Source of the DNA: Bernardetiaceae bacterium
GTDB taxonomy: Bacteria > Bacteroidota > Bacteroidia > Cytophagales > Thermoflexibacteraceae
Direction: 5' to 3'
NCBI GenBank assembly: GCA_025057115.1
Contig: JANWWZ010000005.1
Span: 74,995-138,994, forward strand
Length of the DNA: 64,000 nucleotides
In this document: positions 46,974 to 55,040 of the stretch, one piece after another
How positions within the stretch are numbered: position 1 is the stretch's first letter
How the letters are laid out: each line of letters opens with the position of its first letter
Program-made: the position numbers and the translations under genes
Notes under the pieces: generated by a model
What the model saw: the letters and a program-made list of their open reading frames with translations, nothing else
Databases searched by the model: none
Told to the model about the DNA's origin: nothing

Positions 46974-47660
46974 ATGAAAGACCCCGTTGAGATCATGCGG
47001 CGGCTTAACAAAAGTCTCCAACTGCGCAATCAAATGATTCATAACCGTTTGTTGGGATTGGACTCCTCTTCACCGCAAACCCGCTCAGAAGAGGAAAAGC
47101 CGCCTTCTGGTGATCAAGACGCCACTCCGGTGGATGATTTCAGTTTGCCATTTTTCTTGATAGATGAAGAAGCCCCACCTGAGATTGAGCAAGCATGCGT
47201 GAATCAGACAATTGATCTTGGTGGTGAAGCATCGCAACCTGCTGCTAAGGTTAGAAAGCGCGGCATGCCCAAACCCAATGAAGAACAGATAGCCGCGGCT
47301 ACCGAAAGAATTGAAGCCCTGAAAAGTTATTTTGCTCAACTCAAACCAAAACCTGCTGGATATATGCTTTGCTTTGTCATGTATGATGTCGAAGATGATC
47401 GAATTCGCAAAAAAATTGCCGATTATCTCATCGAAAAAGGACTGCAGCGCGTGCAAAAGTCTGTTTTTCTAGGTCAGCTCAGTCAGAAAACCTATGATGA
47501 GATTTATCGCACTATGCATGCGCTGCAGGCAACGTATGAAAACCAAGATTCCATTATGATAGTACCCATAGCTGAACAAGAGTTGCGCTCTATGCGACTC
47601 ATCGGGCGCGACATTGATGTGGAAATTACTCTAGGAAGAGCTCACACTTTGTTCTTTTGA
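46974..47660 (+). CDS. cas2: Cas2 with a 129-residue N-terminal extension
   Basis: 228 aa, against about 90-100 for a usual Cas2. The C-terminal ~100 residues are a Cas2 ferredoxin-like domain: CFVMYDVEDDRIRKKIADYL with Asp138, then QRVQKSVFLGQL. Residues 1-129 are a helical, then acidic/Pro-rich low-complexity segment, then a Lys-rich helix (PNEEQIAAATERIEALKSYF). I see no known nuclease or polymerase motif in the extension. It forms an adaptation complex with Cas1. Confidence 0.88.
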   Translation: MKDPVEIMRRLNKSLQLRNQMIHNRLLGLDSSSPQTRSEEEKPPSGDQDATPVDDFSLPFFLIDEEAPPEIEQACVNQTIDLGGEASQPAAKVRKRGMPKPNEEQIAAATERIEALKSYFAQLKPKPAGYMLCFVMYDVEDDRIRKKIADYLIEKGLQRVQKSVFLGQLSQKTYDEIYRTMHALQATYENQDSIMIVPIAEQELRSMRLIGRDIDVEITLGRAHTLFF

Positions 47661-47839
47661 AACGGGTTCATCCATGTAAAACTTGCCGCTAATGCACGAA
47701 ATGCAAGTTTCATCTGCGCGTTCGTGGGTAAATTAAACTTTTTATGCAACCCCTACCGTTGTTCGCCTGCCCACGAACAACCTTATTGTGATTAAAAGCG
47801 CAAAAAGTGCGGCTGGGCTGTTTTTCACAAATAAAGAGC

Positions 47840-47863
47840 ATTGTTCGTGAAGACACGAATAAT
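47840..47863. repeat. TTGTTCG-family hairpin, copy 1
   Basis: ATTGTTCGTG, 4-base loop, CACGAATAAT: 10-bp arms with one mismatch. It sits 7 bases before the perfect copy. Confidence 0.65.
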
Positions 47864-47870
47864 ACTCTTT

Positions 47871-47900
47871 GCCATTGTTCGTGTCTTCACGAACAATGGC
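47871..47900. repeat. TTGTTCG-family hairpin, copy 2 (perfect 13-bp arms)
   Basis: GCCATTGTTCGTG, loop TCTT, CACGAACAATGGC: perfect 13-bp arms. A lone right arm, CGAACAATGGC, recurs at 47916-47926. No T run follows, so it is not a typical terminator. Confidence 0.75.
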
Positions 47901-47929
47901 GAAAAATTAAACAAACGAACAATGGCAAA

Positions 47930-48783
47930 GGTTTCATCTGTGCATTCGCGGCTAATTTTCATGTATTTGTAGTTGAATTAAAAATTTCATTTTACCCAAA
48001 CTGCATTACAATGCATGCAACTTTTTCTAGCAGCTAATACTTGAAATGGAGAATAACCTAAAAAAGTTTTGCATTTGGGACAAACGTAACTAGCTCTAAA
48101 CTCGACATCTAAAGCTTTTAGTTTTTCTTCTTCGCTTATGCTTTCGCAAACTATGATAGCAATAGCACTCCCTACGAATGGAATAAGCGATAAACCTGCG
48201 CGCAAAATGGTTTTTTTCCATTTCCCCCTTCTACTAATGGCTCTTTTCATTTTTTCGTAATGAAGATATACTTCCTCCAACTGGGCAAAGGCTTTTGTAT
48301 AATCATTAGGATTAGAGGCATCGGGCTGCTCGCTGGCAGGTAGGCGAAAGTAGGGAGATAAATCTAACCTAATGTTAGCGATTTTGACTTCATCTCCTGG
48401 TTTTAATACACACCGCTTCACCTGCAACTGATTAACAAACGTCCCATTGGCTGAGCCTAAATCTTCTATCAGCAGAGAAAAGTTGCCCAACACCGTTAGC
48501 TCAGCATGAGTGCCACTCACCTGCGGAAAATCCAAGACAATATCGTTATCAGGATGCCGACCTATTCGATACTTTTTCATAAATATTTAAATTAAAACTT
48601 TTAGCCGCGTATGATTTCCGTACAAATTATAGTTTTTTTCTTTATATTCATGCCGTTAAAATAATTCGACTATGACACCCAAAGACCAAGAAAAAACTTC
48701 GGCGATTCACAACAAAAGTCAAAGTGCAGAAGGAAATGCTTCGCAAAGCAGCAATCAAGTTAGCAACGTAACTGGTGGCACAG
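47930..48783. repeat. Left copy of ~0.85-kb direct repeat flanking the WD40 cassette
   Basis: Matches 58991-59861 in the same orientation: a palindromic element, the whole FHA/zinc-ribbon gene, the divergent promoter and about 110 bases of the plus-strand small gene. By eye the copies are highly similar with scattered differences, then diverge abruptly. Confidence 0.8.
47987..48580 (-). CDS. FHA-domain protein with C-terminal zinc ribbon
   Basis: 197 aa. The N-terminal FHA phosphothreonine-binding domain shows YRIGRHPDNDIVLDFP, then VSGTHAEL, then LGSANGTFVN. A charged helical linker and a weakly hydrophobic segment (SLIPFVGSAIAIIV) follow. The C-terminal zinc ribbon has CPKC and CMHC pairs. 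It would read phosphorylated partners of the neighbouring kinases. A frameshifted paralogue lies at 59056-59662. It is divergent from the gene at 48672. Confidence 0.85.
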   Translation of the reverse strand: MKKYRIGRHPDNDIVLDFPQVSGTHAELTVLGNFSLLIEDLGSANGTFVNQLQVKRCVLKPGDEVKIANIRLDLSPYFRLPASEQPDASNPNDYTKAFAQLEEVYLHYEKMKRAISRRGKWKKTILRAGLSLIPFVGSAIAIIVCESISEEEKLKALDVEFRASYVCPKCKTFLGYSPFQVLAARKSCMHCNAVWVK

Positions 48784-49628
48784 TAGGAGGCGTAATTGCT
48801 ACCTCAGGTGTTTTGGCTGTTGCATGGGGAATGAGCCAGCAAGGAGAAATAAACCCCCAAATAGCAAAAGCTGCTCAAGATGAAAGTTCTCCAAAGCAGT
48901 CTCCCGAAGCAGAGCAAGTAAACCAAAGCCAATGCAGTGAAAGCGACCCCGTATTTGAAAGCACTCAAAAAACTACTAACCACTACAGCAATGACGCACC
49001 AATTTCCGCAGCCACTTCTGTGCGCGATGATATGAGTTTCTCGGAAGCATTTGCTGCTGCTCGGCAGGAAGTAGGTTCAGGAGGAGTATTTATTTGGCGA
49101 GGAAACCTATATGGCACTTACTACAAAGAAGAATGGGAAAACATGACCTCCGAACAAAAAGCGGAATACAATCAAGCCATCAGCCAATATGCTGCCCAGC
49201 ATTTGCCCAACACCTCAGAACCTTCCACACCAGAAGAGGAACCCCTTGAAAATCGAACGCAAGAGGAAGTATATGCTGCCCTGCATCAAGCAAATTATGC
49301 CTCTGCGAAAGAGGAAAGAATAGTCCTTGCAAGAGCCGATTTCAACGAAGACGGTGTAATCGATGCCGTGTTGATAGACACTAATAATGATGGAGAGCCT
49401 GATAGAATAGCAATAGATAGCAACTACGATGGAATAGTAGATGCCGTAGCCGTTGATCACGACTATGATAATATAGCAGATGCCATCTACCTGGACTTCA
49501 ACCAAGACGGTACTCCTGATTTAGTTACTGATACAAATAACATCATAGACCCTGAAATGAACATTACTCAAACGATGGACAACAGCGATGACTTTGACAA
49601 CGATGCAGATGTATCGGAGTGGATGTAA
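48672..49628 (+). CDS. Hypothetical protein with membrane-like segment and Ca2+-loop repeats
   Basis: 318 aa. The N-terminal ~36 residues (HNKSQSAEGNASQSSNQVS) are shared with the gene at 59754. A Gly-rich hydrophobic stretch (GGVIATSGVLAVAWGM) may be a membrane helix. A polar linker follows, then five 13-residue units of DxNxDGxxDxxxx type near the C-terminus, typical of calcium-binding loops. No enzyme motif is seen. It overlaps the caspase gene start by 26 bases. I do not recognise a family for the whole protein. Confidence 0.75.
   Translation: MTPKDQEKTSAIHNKSQSAEGNASQSSNQVSNVTGGTVGGVIATSGVLAVAWGMSQQGEINPQIAKAAQDESSPKQSPEAEQVNQSQCSESDPVFESTQKTTNHYSNDAPISAATSVRDDMSFSEAFAAARQEVGSGGVFIWRGNLYGTYYKEEWENMTSEQKAEYNQAISQYAAQHLPNTSEPSTPEEEPLENRTQEEVYAALHQANYASAKEERIVLARADFNEDGVIDAVLIDTNNDGEPDRIAIDSNYDGIVDAVAVDHDYDNIADAIYLDFNQDGTPDLVTDTNNIIDPEMNITQTMDNSDDFDNDADVSEWM
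49338..49532 (+). repeat. Five 39-base units encoding Asp-rich calcium loops
   Basis: Units read DFNEDGVIDAVLI, DTNNDGEPDRIAI, DSNYDGIVDAVAV, DHDYDNIADAIYL and DFNQDGTPDLVTD. The DxNxDGxxD pattern is the EF-hand/dockerin-like loop. Confidence 0.8.
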
Positions 49629-50385
49629 GCTATGGCTTTTACTGTGTTTTTGCCAAATAGGAGCAAGAACGTATGCGCAAGACTCCCGAATATATGCAGT
49701 AGTAGTAGGCATAGCTGACTATTTGCACAATAATCCTGTGTCGGGATTAAAAGATTTAAACTTTTGCGATGACGATGCAAGAGCGATGCATCAATTTTTA
49801 AGTCGTACTAATGCACACGTAGTCTTGCTTACGGATGCCCAAGCTACCAAACGCAACATTTTGCAAGCCATGACCCGCGTGTTTGGAATGGCTTCCGAAA
49901 AAGATAAACTATTGTTCTTCTTTTCAGGACATGGGTCCCCGCAAGGGTTTATTCCTCATGACTTCAATAGCAATAACTTCCTATTTCACAGTGAGATTAA
50001 AGCTCTCTTTAAACAGTCAAAGGCTCGGCTGCGCGTATGCATTGCCGACGCTTGCCACGCTGGAAGCATCAAGCAGAGAACAACCCATTCCCGCGCTCCT
50101 GGTGACAATCAAAAAACACTAAAAAGTAGCCCCGAAGTAGTGGTGATCATGTCATCCAGAAGTGAAGAAGTGTCGCAAGAAGATCCTCAATTACAAAGAG
50201 GCGTATTCACTTATTTTTTGCTGAAAGCACTTAGCGGAAGGGCGGATGCCAACAACGACCGAAAAATCAGCATTACAGAACTGTTTAACTACCTAAGCAA
50301 TCAAGTTGCTATCTATACAAACCAAGAACAGCATCCAATCATTTTTGGTCGATTTGATAAAAATATGATCATCGTAAACTACTAG
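49603..50385 (+). CDS. Exported caspase-like protease (peptidase C14 family)
   Basis: 260 aa from the ATG at 49603 (an ATG two codons on is equally possible). A signal peptide appears to end at ARTYAQ. The caspase fold follows: YAVVVGIADY, then LKDLNFCDDDARAMHQFL, catalytic His110 in FFFSGHGS and Cys151 in IADACHAGS, and late VVVIMSSRSEEVSQED and GVFTYFLLKAL. Such caspase-like proteases cleave after specific residues and often act as executioners in signalling or death systems. It sits in the FHA/kinase/phosphatase cassette. Export would place it away from the cytoplasmic kinases. Confidence 0.88.
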   Translation: MQMYRSGCKLWLLLCFCQIGARTYAQDSRIYAVVVGIADYLHNNPVSGLKDLNFCDDDARAMHQFLSRTNAHVVLLTDAQATKRNILQAMTRVFGMASEKDKLLFFFSGHGSPQGFIPHDFNSNNFLFHSEIKALFKQSKARLRVCIADACHAGSIKQRTTHSRAPGDNQKTLKSSPEVVVIMSSRSEEVSQEDPQLQRGVFTYFLLKALSGRADANNDRKISITELFNYLSNQVAIYTNQEQHPIIFGRFDKNMIIVNY

Positions 50386-50393
50386 CTAAAAAA

Positions 50394-51002
50394 ATGAACA
50401 TCATCGTTACTGAATGCACCAATTGCAAGTTGAAGATTAAGTTCGATGAAGACAAGGTAAATCCTACAACGCCACTGGTGCGCTGTCCTGCATGCCGCGC
50501 TATTAACAACATAGCTGCTCAACTGAAACAAAAAGAGGACTGGCAGCAATCTTTACAAGAACAAACCCTTGTAGAACAACCTCCTACAGAAGAGGTAGGG
50601 TGGATAGTAGTACACGATGAAAACACACCCGTACAAACCCTCCCTTTAAAAATGGGAAAGAACGTCATCGGCAGAGCAGCTCGAAGCAAGCTCGCAGATG
50701 TGCCAATAGTAACCGAAGACCGATACATGAGCCGTAATCATTGCACAATAGAGGTAATTAGACGAGCCAATGGGCAGCTTCAATACGTCATTTATGACAA
50801 CGGCAGTACCAACGGCACTTACATCAATGCTGTAAAAAGCTCGCGCTTGAAACCTAACATGCAGGTGATCCTACACGATGGCGATACCATTCAAATAGGA
50901 AGAACAAAAGTGGTGCTGAAAACCAAAGAATGCGCCGCTAACGCTGCACAAGCCACAAGTACGGTTGTCATGTCTAGTTACATGCCCACTATTATCATGT
51001 AA
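50394..51002 (+). CDS. FHA-domain protein with N-terminal zinc finger
   Basis: 202 aa. The N-terminal zinc-ribbon-like motif has CTNC and CPAC pairs (as in MJ0042-type fingers). The FHA domain spans about residues 60-170: VIGRAARSKLADVPI, then MSRNHCTIEV, then DNGSTNGTYIN. The C-terminal tail is Ser/Thr-rich. It is tightly spaced with the caspase (8 bases) and the phosphatase (3 bases), supporting one operon. It is likely to read Thr-phosphorylated partners. Confidence 0.88.
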   Translation: MNIIVTECTNCKLKIKFDEDKVNPTTPLVRCPACRAINNIAAQLKQKEDWQQSLQEQTLVEQPPTEEVGWIVVHDENTPVQTLPLKMGKNVIGRAARSKLADVPIVTEDRYMSRNHCTIEVIRRANGQLQYVIYDNGSTNGTYINAVKSSRLKPNMQVILHDGDTIQIGRTKVVLKTKECAANAAQATSTVVMSSYMPTIIM

Positions 51003-51005
51003 AAC

Positions 51006-52916
51006 ATGAAAACGTTAAAAATAACCATAGCTCCCCCGCTTGCTTTTAATGAACAGGGCAAGCGGGCTAACAACGAAGACAGCATTTTTCCTCCTCTTGA
51101 CCAAGCTGATATCCATAGCCGCTTATTTATGGTATGCGATGGAGTAGGCGGTGCTGAAAAAGGAGAAATTGCAAGCCAGATCGCCTGCCAAACCATTAGC
51201 CAGTTTTTTGCCAAATACTGCCCTGACTTCTCCAATGAAGAACACGTGCAAAAAGCTGTGCAAATCGCACAACAAGAAATAGAAATGTACATCAAAAGGC
51301 ATCCCGAAGCGCAAGGTATGGCAACTACCCTTGCATTGTTACACCTACACACACAAGGCGCTACCGTAGCCCACATAGGGGATAGTCGCGTCTATCACAT
51401 CCGCAATGGAAAAATTCTCTACAAAACACGCGACCATACCCTGGTTAATGAATGGCTCGCCAATGAAATCATTACCCCCGAAGAGGCTAAAAACCATCCT
51501 AAAAAAAACGTGTTAGTCAGAGCCCTGCAAGGAACCAATCAGCAAAAAGCAAAAGCAGAAGTAAAACTCATTACTGACCTGCAACCTAATGACTATTTTT
51601 TACTATGCTCTGACGGGGTGCTTGAACACTTAGAAGACGATACCTTATGCCAAATCCTCCAAAGTAACAACAGTCTCGAGCAGAAAATAGAGGTCATCAA
51701 AGAGTATGGAAGAGACATCAACCGAGACAATTACTCAGCATACCTAATAGCGCTCGAAAGTGTAACAGACCAACCACCCCTCTCTACCAGCATAAAAGCC
51801 CCCGCCAGTAAACCCCGCACGGCAAACTACAACCAAGCAGATAAAAGCTCTCCAACTAAAGCAAAAAAATTCCAACTGCTCAACCTACCTAAAATTAAAA
51901 AAGCCGAAGCAACACCGCAGCAGGACTTGAACCAAATCCAACCTACTAACAAGAGTAAAAAATACGTAACTCTTTCCGTTCTTGCAGCCATCTTACTTCT
52001 AGCAGGCGGACTGTACGCCTTTTTTGGTAGCAAAGAACATGTGCGCACATTTAAAGGACACACCGCTTATGTTTGTTCCGTAGTCTTTTTCCCTGATGGA
52101 CGCTATGCTTTGTCAGGAAGTGGGGATAGTACCTTGAAGTTATGGGATATTCCTACAGGGGAGTGTTTGCAAACACTGAAAGAGCATGGCGGTGTAGTTT
52201 ATTCCGTAGCTTTTTCTCCTAATGGACGCTATGCCCTCTCGGCAAGTGAGGACAACACTTTAAAGCTCTGGGACCCCCCTACAGGGCGATGCCTCAAAAC
52301 AATGAAAGGACATGATAATATAGTTCGTTCCATAGCTTTTTCTCCTGATGGACGCTATGCCCTCTCGGGAAGCGATGATTTCACTTTAAAGCTCTGGGAC
52401 ATACAAACAGGTCAATATCTCAAAACACTGGAAGGACATAAAAACATAGTTCGTTCTGTAGCTTTTTCTCCTGATGGGTGTTATGCCCTCTCGGGAAGCG
52501 ATGATAAAACGTTGAAGTTATGGGACCTGACTACAGGTCAATGCCTAAAAACCATGCAAGGGCACAGAGATGTAGTTCGTTCTGTAGCCTTTTCCCCCAA
52601 TGGGCGGTATGCCCTCTCAGGAAGCGACGATATAACGTTGAAGTTATGGGACTTGACTACAGGTCAGTGCCTCAAAACGATGGAAGGGCATGAAGGTTGG
52701 ATTAATTCCGTAGCCATTTCTCCTGATGGACAGTATGCCCTCTCGGGAAGTGTTGATAAGGCTTTGAAGCTATGGAATATACAAACGGGTCAATGCTTAA
52801 AAACAATAGAAGAGCATGGCGGTACGGTTTACTCCGTAGCCTTTTCCCCCGATGGCCGCTATGCCCTCTCAGGAAGTTTAGACAAAACGTTGAAGTTATG
52901 GGATATAACCAAGTAA
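51006..52916 (+). CDS. PP2C phosphatase-transmembrane-WD40 propeller fusion
   Basis: 636 aa. The PP2C domain (about 1-255) keeps its metal motifs: RANNEDSIFPP, VCDGVGGAEKGE, AHIGDSRVY, CSDGVLEHLED and RDNYSAYLI. After a basic linker comes one membrane helix (about 320-340) and then seven WD40 units to the C-terminus. Lysines before the helix favour an N-in/C-out topology, putting the propeller in the periplasm. It would dephosphorylate targets of the neighbouring kinases under control of the propeller. Confidence 0.9.
   Translation: MKTLKITIAPPLAFNEQGKRANNEDSIFPPLDQADIHSRLFMVCDGVGGAEKGEIASQIACQTISQFFAKYCPDFSNEEHVQKAVQIAQQEIEMYIKRHPEAQGMATTLALLHLHTQGATVAHIGDSRVYHIRNGKILYKTRDHTLVNEWLANEIITPEEAKNHPKKNVLVRALQGTNQQKAKAEVKLITDLQPNDYFLLCSDGVLEHLEDDTLCQILQSNNSLEQKIEVIKEYGRDINRDNYSAYLIALESVTDQPPLSTSIKAPASKPRTANYNQADKSSPTKAKKFQLLNLPKIKKAEATPQQDLNQIQPTNKSKKYVTLSVLAAILLLAGGLYAFFGSKEHVRTFKGHTAYVCSVVFFPDGRYALSGSGDSTLKLWDIPTGECLQTLKEHGGVVYSVAFSPNGRYALSASEDNTLKLWDPPTGRCLKTMKGHDNIVRSIAFSPDGRYALSGSDDFTLKLWDIQTGQYLKTLEGHKNIVRSVAFSPDGCYALSGSDDKTLKLWDLTTGQCLKTMQGHRDVVRSVAFSPNGRYALSGSDDITLKLWDLTTGQCLKTMEGHEGWINSVAISPDGQYALSGSVDKALKLWNIQTGQCLKTIEEHGGTVYSVAFSPDGRYALSGSLDKTLKLWDITK
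52041..52913 (+). repeat. WD40 array, 7 units (phosphatase fusion)
   Basis: Seven 126-base units encoding 42 residues each (…GHxxxVxSVAFSPDG…LSGSxDxTLKLWD…). Units are nearly identical to each other and to those in the three kinase-related genes. Confidence 0.9.
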
Positions 52917-53022
52917 AAAGATAAGCAAAATCTCGACACACCTTTTGCGCAATTTGCAAAAAGTCAACTTTTTGCCTTACATAACTGCCTCAAACATTTC
53001 AAACCTTTCCAAACTCACTGAT

Positions 53023-54966
53023 ATGACCCAAGAACTCCAAAAAGGCACTACGCTCAAAAATGGTAAATACGTCATAGACCAAGTTCTCGGAAGAGGAGGT
53101 TTCGGAATCACTTATAAAGCGCTCATGCACACTACCATCACAGGACCGCTGGGAAAAATAAATACCGTTGCTACAGTGGCTATCAAGGAATTTTACTTTG
53201 CCGATGCCTGCCAAAGACACACCGACGGAAAAAACGTCCTCATCACCTCCTCCTCTAAAAAACTTCTCACTCAACGTCTCAAAGAAAAATTCCTTAGAGA
53301 AGCTTACATCCTTGCCCGACTCCAACATCCTCACATCGTCCAGGTACTGGAAATCTTTCAAGAAAACAACACCGCTTACATGGTTATGCAGTACATCGAT
53401 GGTCCTTCCTTAGCCACTCGCGTCCAACAAAGTTTGAGCGTCAAAGACAGCGTGTGTCTAATCAAACAAGTCCTGCGAGCCCTTGACTTCGTACATCAAA
53501 ACAAGACCCTCCACCTGGATGTAAAACCGCAAAACATTCTTTGCACCAAAGAAGACCAAGCCATTTTGATTGACTTCGGCATTGCCAAGCACTACGACGA
53601 AGAAGGACAAGCCACCAGCACGGTGTTAGCTGCCAAAAGTGCGGGGTTCTCGCCTCTTGAGCAGTACGGGGCGGTGAACTTGCAGACGTTTTCTCCCGCT
53701 ATTGACATTTACGCCGTTGGAGCGACACTGTACTTTTGTTTGACGGGCAGGGTGCCAGTGGAAGCGCATTTGCGAGCTATTGGTGAAACGATGCTCGAGC
53801 CGATGGAGCTCAATGCCGCTGTTCCGCGACAGCTCAACGCAATTGTCATGAAGGCGATGGAGCTAAACAGAAGCAAGCGTTTTTCTTCTTGTCAGGACAT
53901 GCTGCATGCCCTTGAACAAGTAAGTTTTGAGCAGGAGGAAGCAAAAGAAGAAAAAACGCTTATTTCTCCCACTGTCCCTACCCAAGTATCAGAGAAGGCG
54001 TACCAGAGCGAAAAGCACGAGCAGCAGGAGGTAGGTTCCATTTTCGCTTCCGATGCAAAAACAAACGGAGAAAGATGCCTATGCACTTTAGAAGGTCACA
54101 CCGATGTAGTCCGTTCTGTAGCCTTCTCTCCTAATGGGCGGTATGCCTTATCGGGAAGCGATGATAATACTTTAAAGTTATGGGATACCACTACAGGGGA
54201 GTGTTTCAAAACAATAGAAGGGCATATGTGGGAAGTTTATTCCGTAGCCTTCTCTCCTGATGGGCGTCGGGTTTTGTCAGGAAGTAAGAATGGTGATTTA
54301 AAGTTATGGGACCCTATTGCGGGAAAGTGCCTAAATACAATGAAAGAACACCAAGGGGCGATTTACTCCGTAGCCTTCTCTCCTGATGGACAGTATGCCT
54401 TGTCAGGAGGCACTGATGAAACTTTAAAATTATGGGACCTGACTACGGAAAAGTGCATCAAGACAATCGAAAGCCACGGCGGTGTGGTTTATTCTGCAGC
54501 TTTCTCCCCTGATGGACGGTATGCCTTGTCAGGAAGTTTGGATAACACGTTAAGATTGTGGGAAATCGCCACAGGTCAGTGTATAAAAATATTGGAAGGA
54601 CATAGGTGGTGGGTTTATTCTGTAGCCTTTTCTCCCGATGGACGGTATGCCCTTTCGGGCAGTTATGATAACACTTTAAAACTATGGGACCTAATTATAG
54701 GAAAGTGTTTGACAACGATGGAAGACCATGGCGGTGTAGTTTATTCCGTAGCTTTTTCTCCTAATGGACGCTATGCTTTATCGGGAAGTGCTGATACAAC
54801 TTTGAAACTATGGGACCTACAAACAGGTCAGTGCCTCAAAACGATGGAAGGGCATGGTGGTACAGTTTATGCTGTAGCCTTCTCTTTTGATGGATGTTAT
54901 GCTCTTTCAGGAAGTGGGGATAACACTTTAAAGCTATGGGATATGCGAGAGTGGGCAGAAAAGTAA
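53023..54966 (+). CDS. Ser/Thr protein kinase-WD40 propeller fusion, intact kinase
   Basis: 647 aa from the ATG at 53023; its paralogues begin with the same MTQELQKGT/MTRELQKGT. All kinase motifs are present: GRGGFGITY loop (23-31), VAIK Lys55, catalytic loop HLDVKPQN with Asp166 and Asn171, DFG Asp184, GFSPLEQYG activation segment and DIYAVGATLYFCLTG. An acidic linker without a membrane helix precedes seven WD40 units and the tail REWAEK. It is a predicted soluble, cytoplasmic kinase regulated or targeted by its propeller. Confidence 0.92.
   Translation: MTQELQKGTTLKNGKYVIDQVLGRGGFGITYKALMHTTITGPLGKINTVATVAIKEFYFADACQRHTDGKNVLITSSSKKLLTQRLKEKFLREAYILARLQHPHIVQVLEIFQENNTAYMVMQYIDGPSLATRVQQSLSVKDSVCLIKQVLRALDFVHQNKTLHLDVKPQNILCTKEDQAILIDFGIAKHYDEEGQATSTVLAAKSAGFSPLEQYGAVNLQTFSPAIDIYAVGATLYFCLTGRVPVEAHLRAIGETMLEPMELNAAVPRQLNAIVMKAMELNRSKRFSSCQDMLHALEQVSFEQEEAKEEKTLISPTVPTQVSEKAYQSEKHEQQEVGSIFASDAKTNGERCLCTLEGHTDVVRSVAFSPNGRYALSGSDDNTLKLWDTTTGECFKTIEGHMWEVYSVAFSPDGRRVLSGSKNGDLKLWDPIAGKCLNTMKEHQGAIYSVAFSPDGQYALSGGTDETLKLWDLTTEKCIKTIESHGGVVYSAAFSPDGRYALSGSLDNTLRLWEIATGQCIKILEGHRWWVYSVAFSPDGRYALSGSYDNTLKLWDLIIGKCLTTMEDHGGVVYSVAFSPNGRYALSGSADTTLKLWDLQTGQCLKTMEGHGGTVYAVAFSFDGCYALSGSGDNTLKLWDMREWAEK
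54076..54963 (+). repeat. WD40 array, 7 units (intact kinase)
   Basis: Seven 42-residue units following the kinase linker, ending in the WAEK tail common to the three kinase-series genes. Confidence 0.9.
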
Positions 54967-55040
54967 GCAAATCCATACGGCAAAACGCATCTTTTTCTCA
55001 CTTGACAAACCCTCTTTTTCACCGCATACTACTCTAACTT

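Larger units (their letters stand above)
47661..47986. other. 326-base intergenic stretch with palindromic repeats and a gene remnant
   Basis: No intact gene. It contains copies of a GTGCATTCGTGGC-type palindromic element (47681-47745, 47930-47985), two TTGTTCGTG hairpins, and a stretch (47757-47830) resembling the 59754 gene, as if that gene had a third, decayed copy here. It is not a CRISPR array: spacing and unit length are irregular. Confidence 0.6.

Noticed and set aside
47661-47986. Possible CRISPR array after cas2
   Set aside because: Repeated motifs are palindromic, irregularly spaced and of differing length; no uniform repeat-spacer pattern is present.
52956-52975. GCAAAAAG/CTTTTTGC inverted repeat between the phosphatase and kinase genes
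   Set aside because: AT-rich arms with a 4-base loop and no following T run; too weak to call a terminator.
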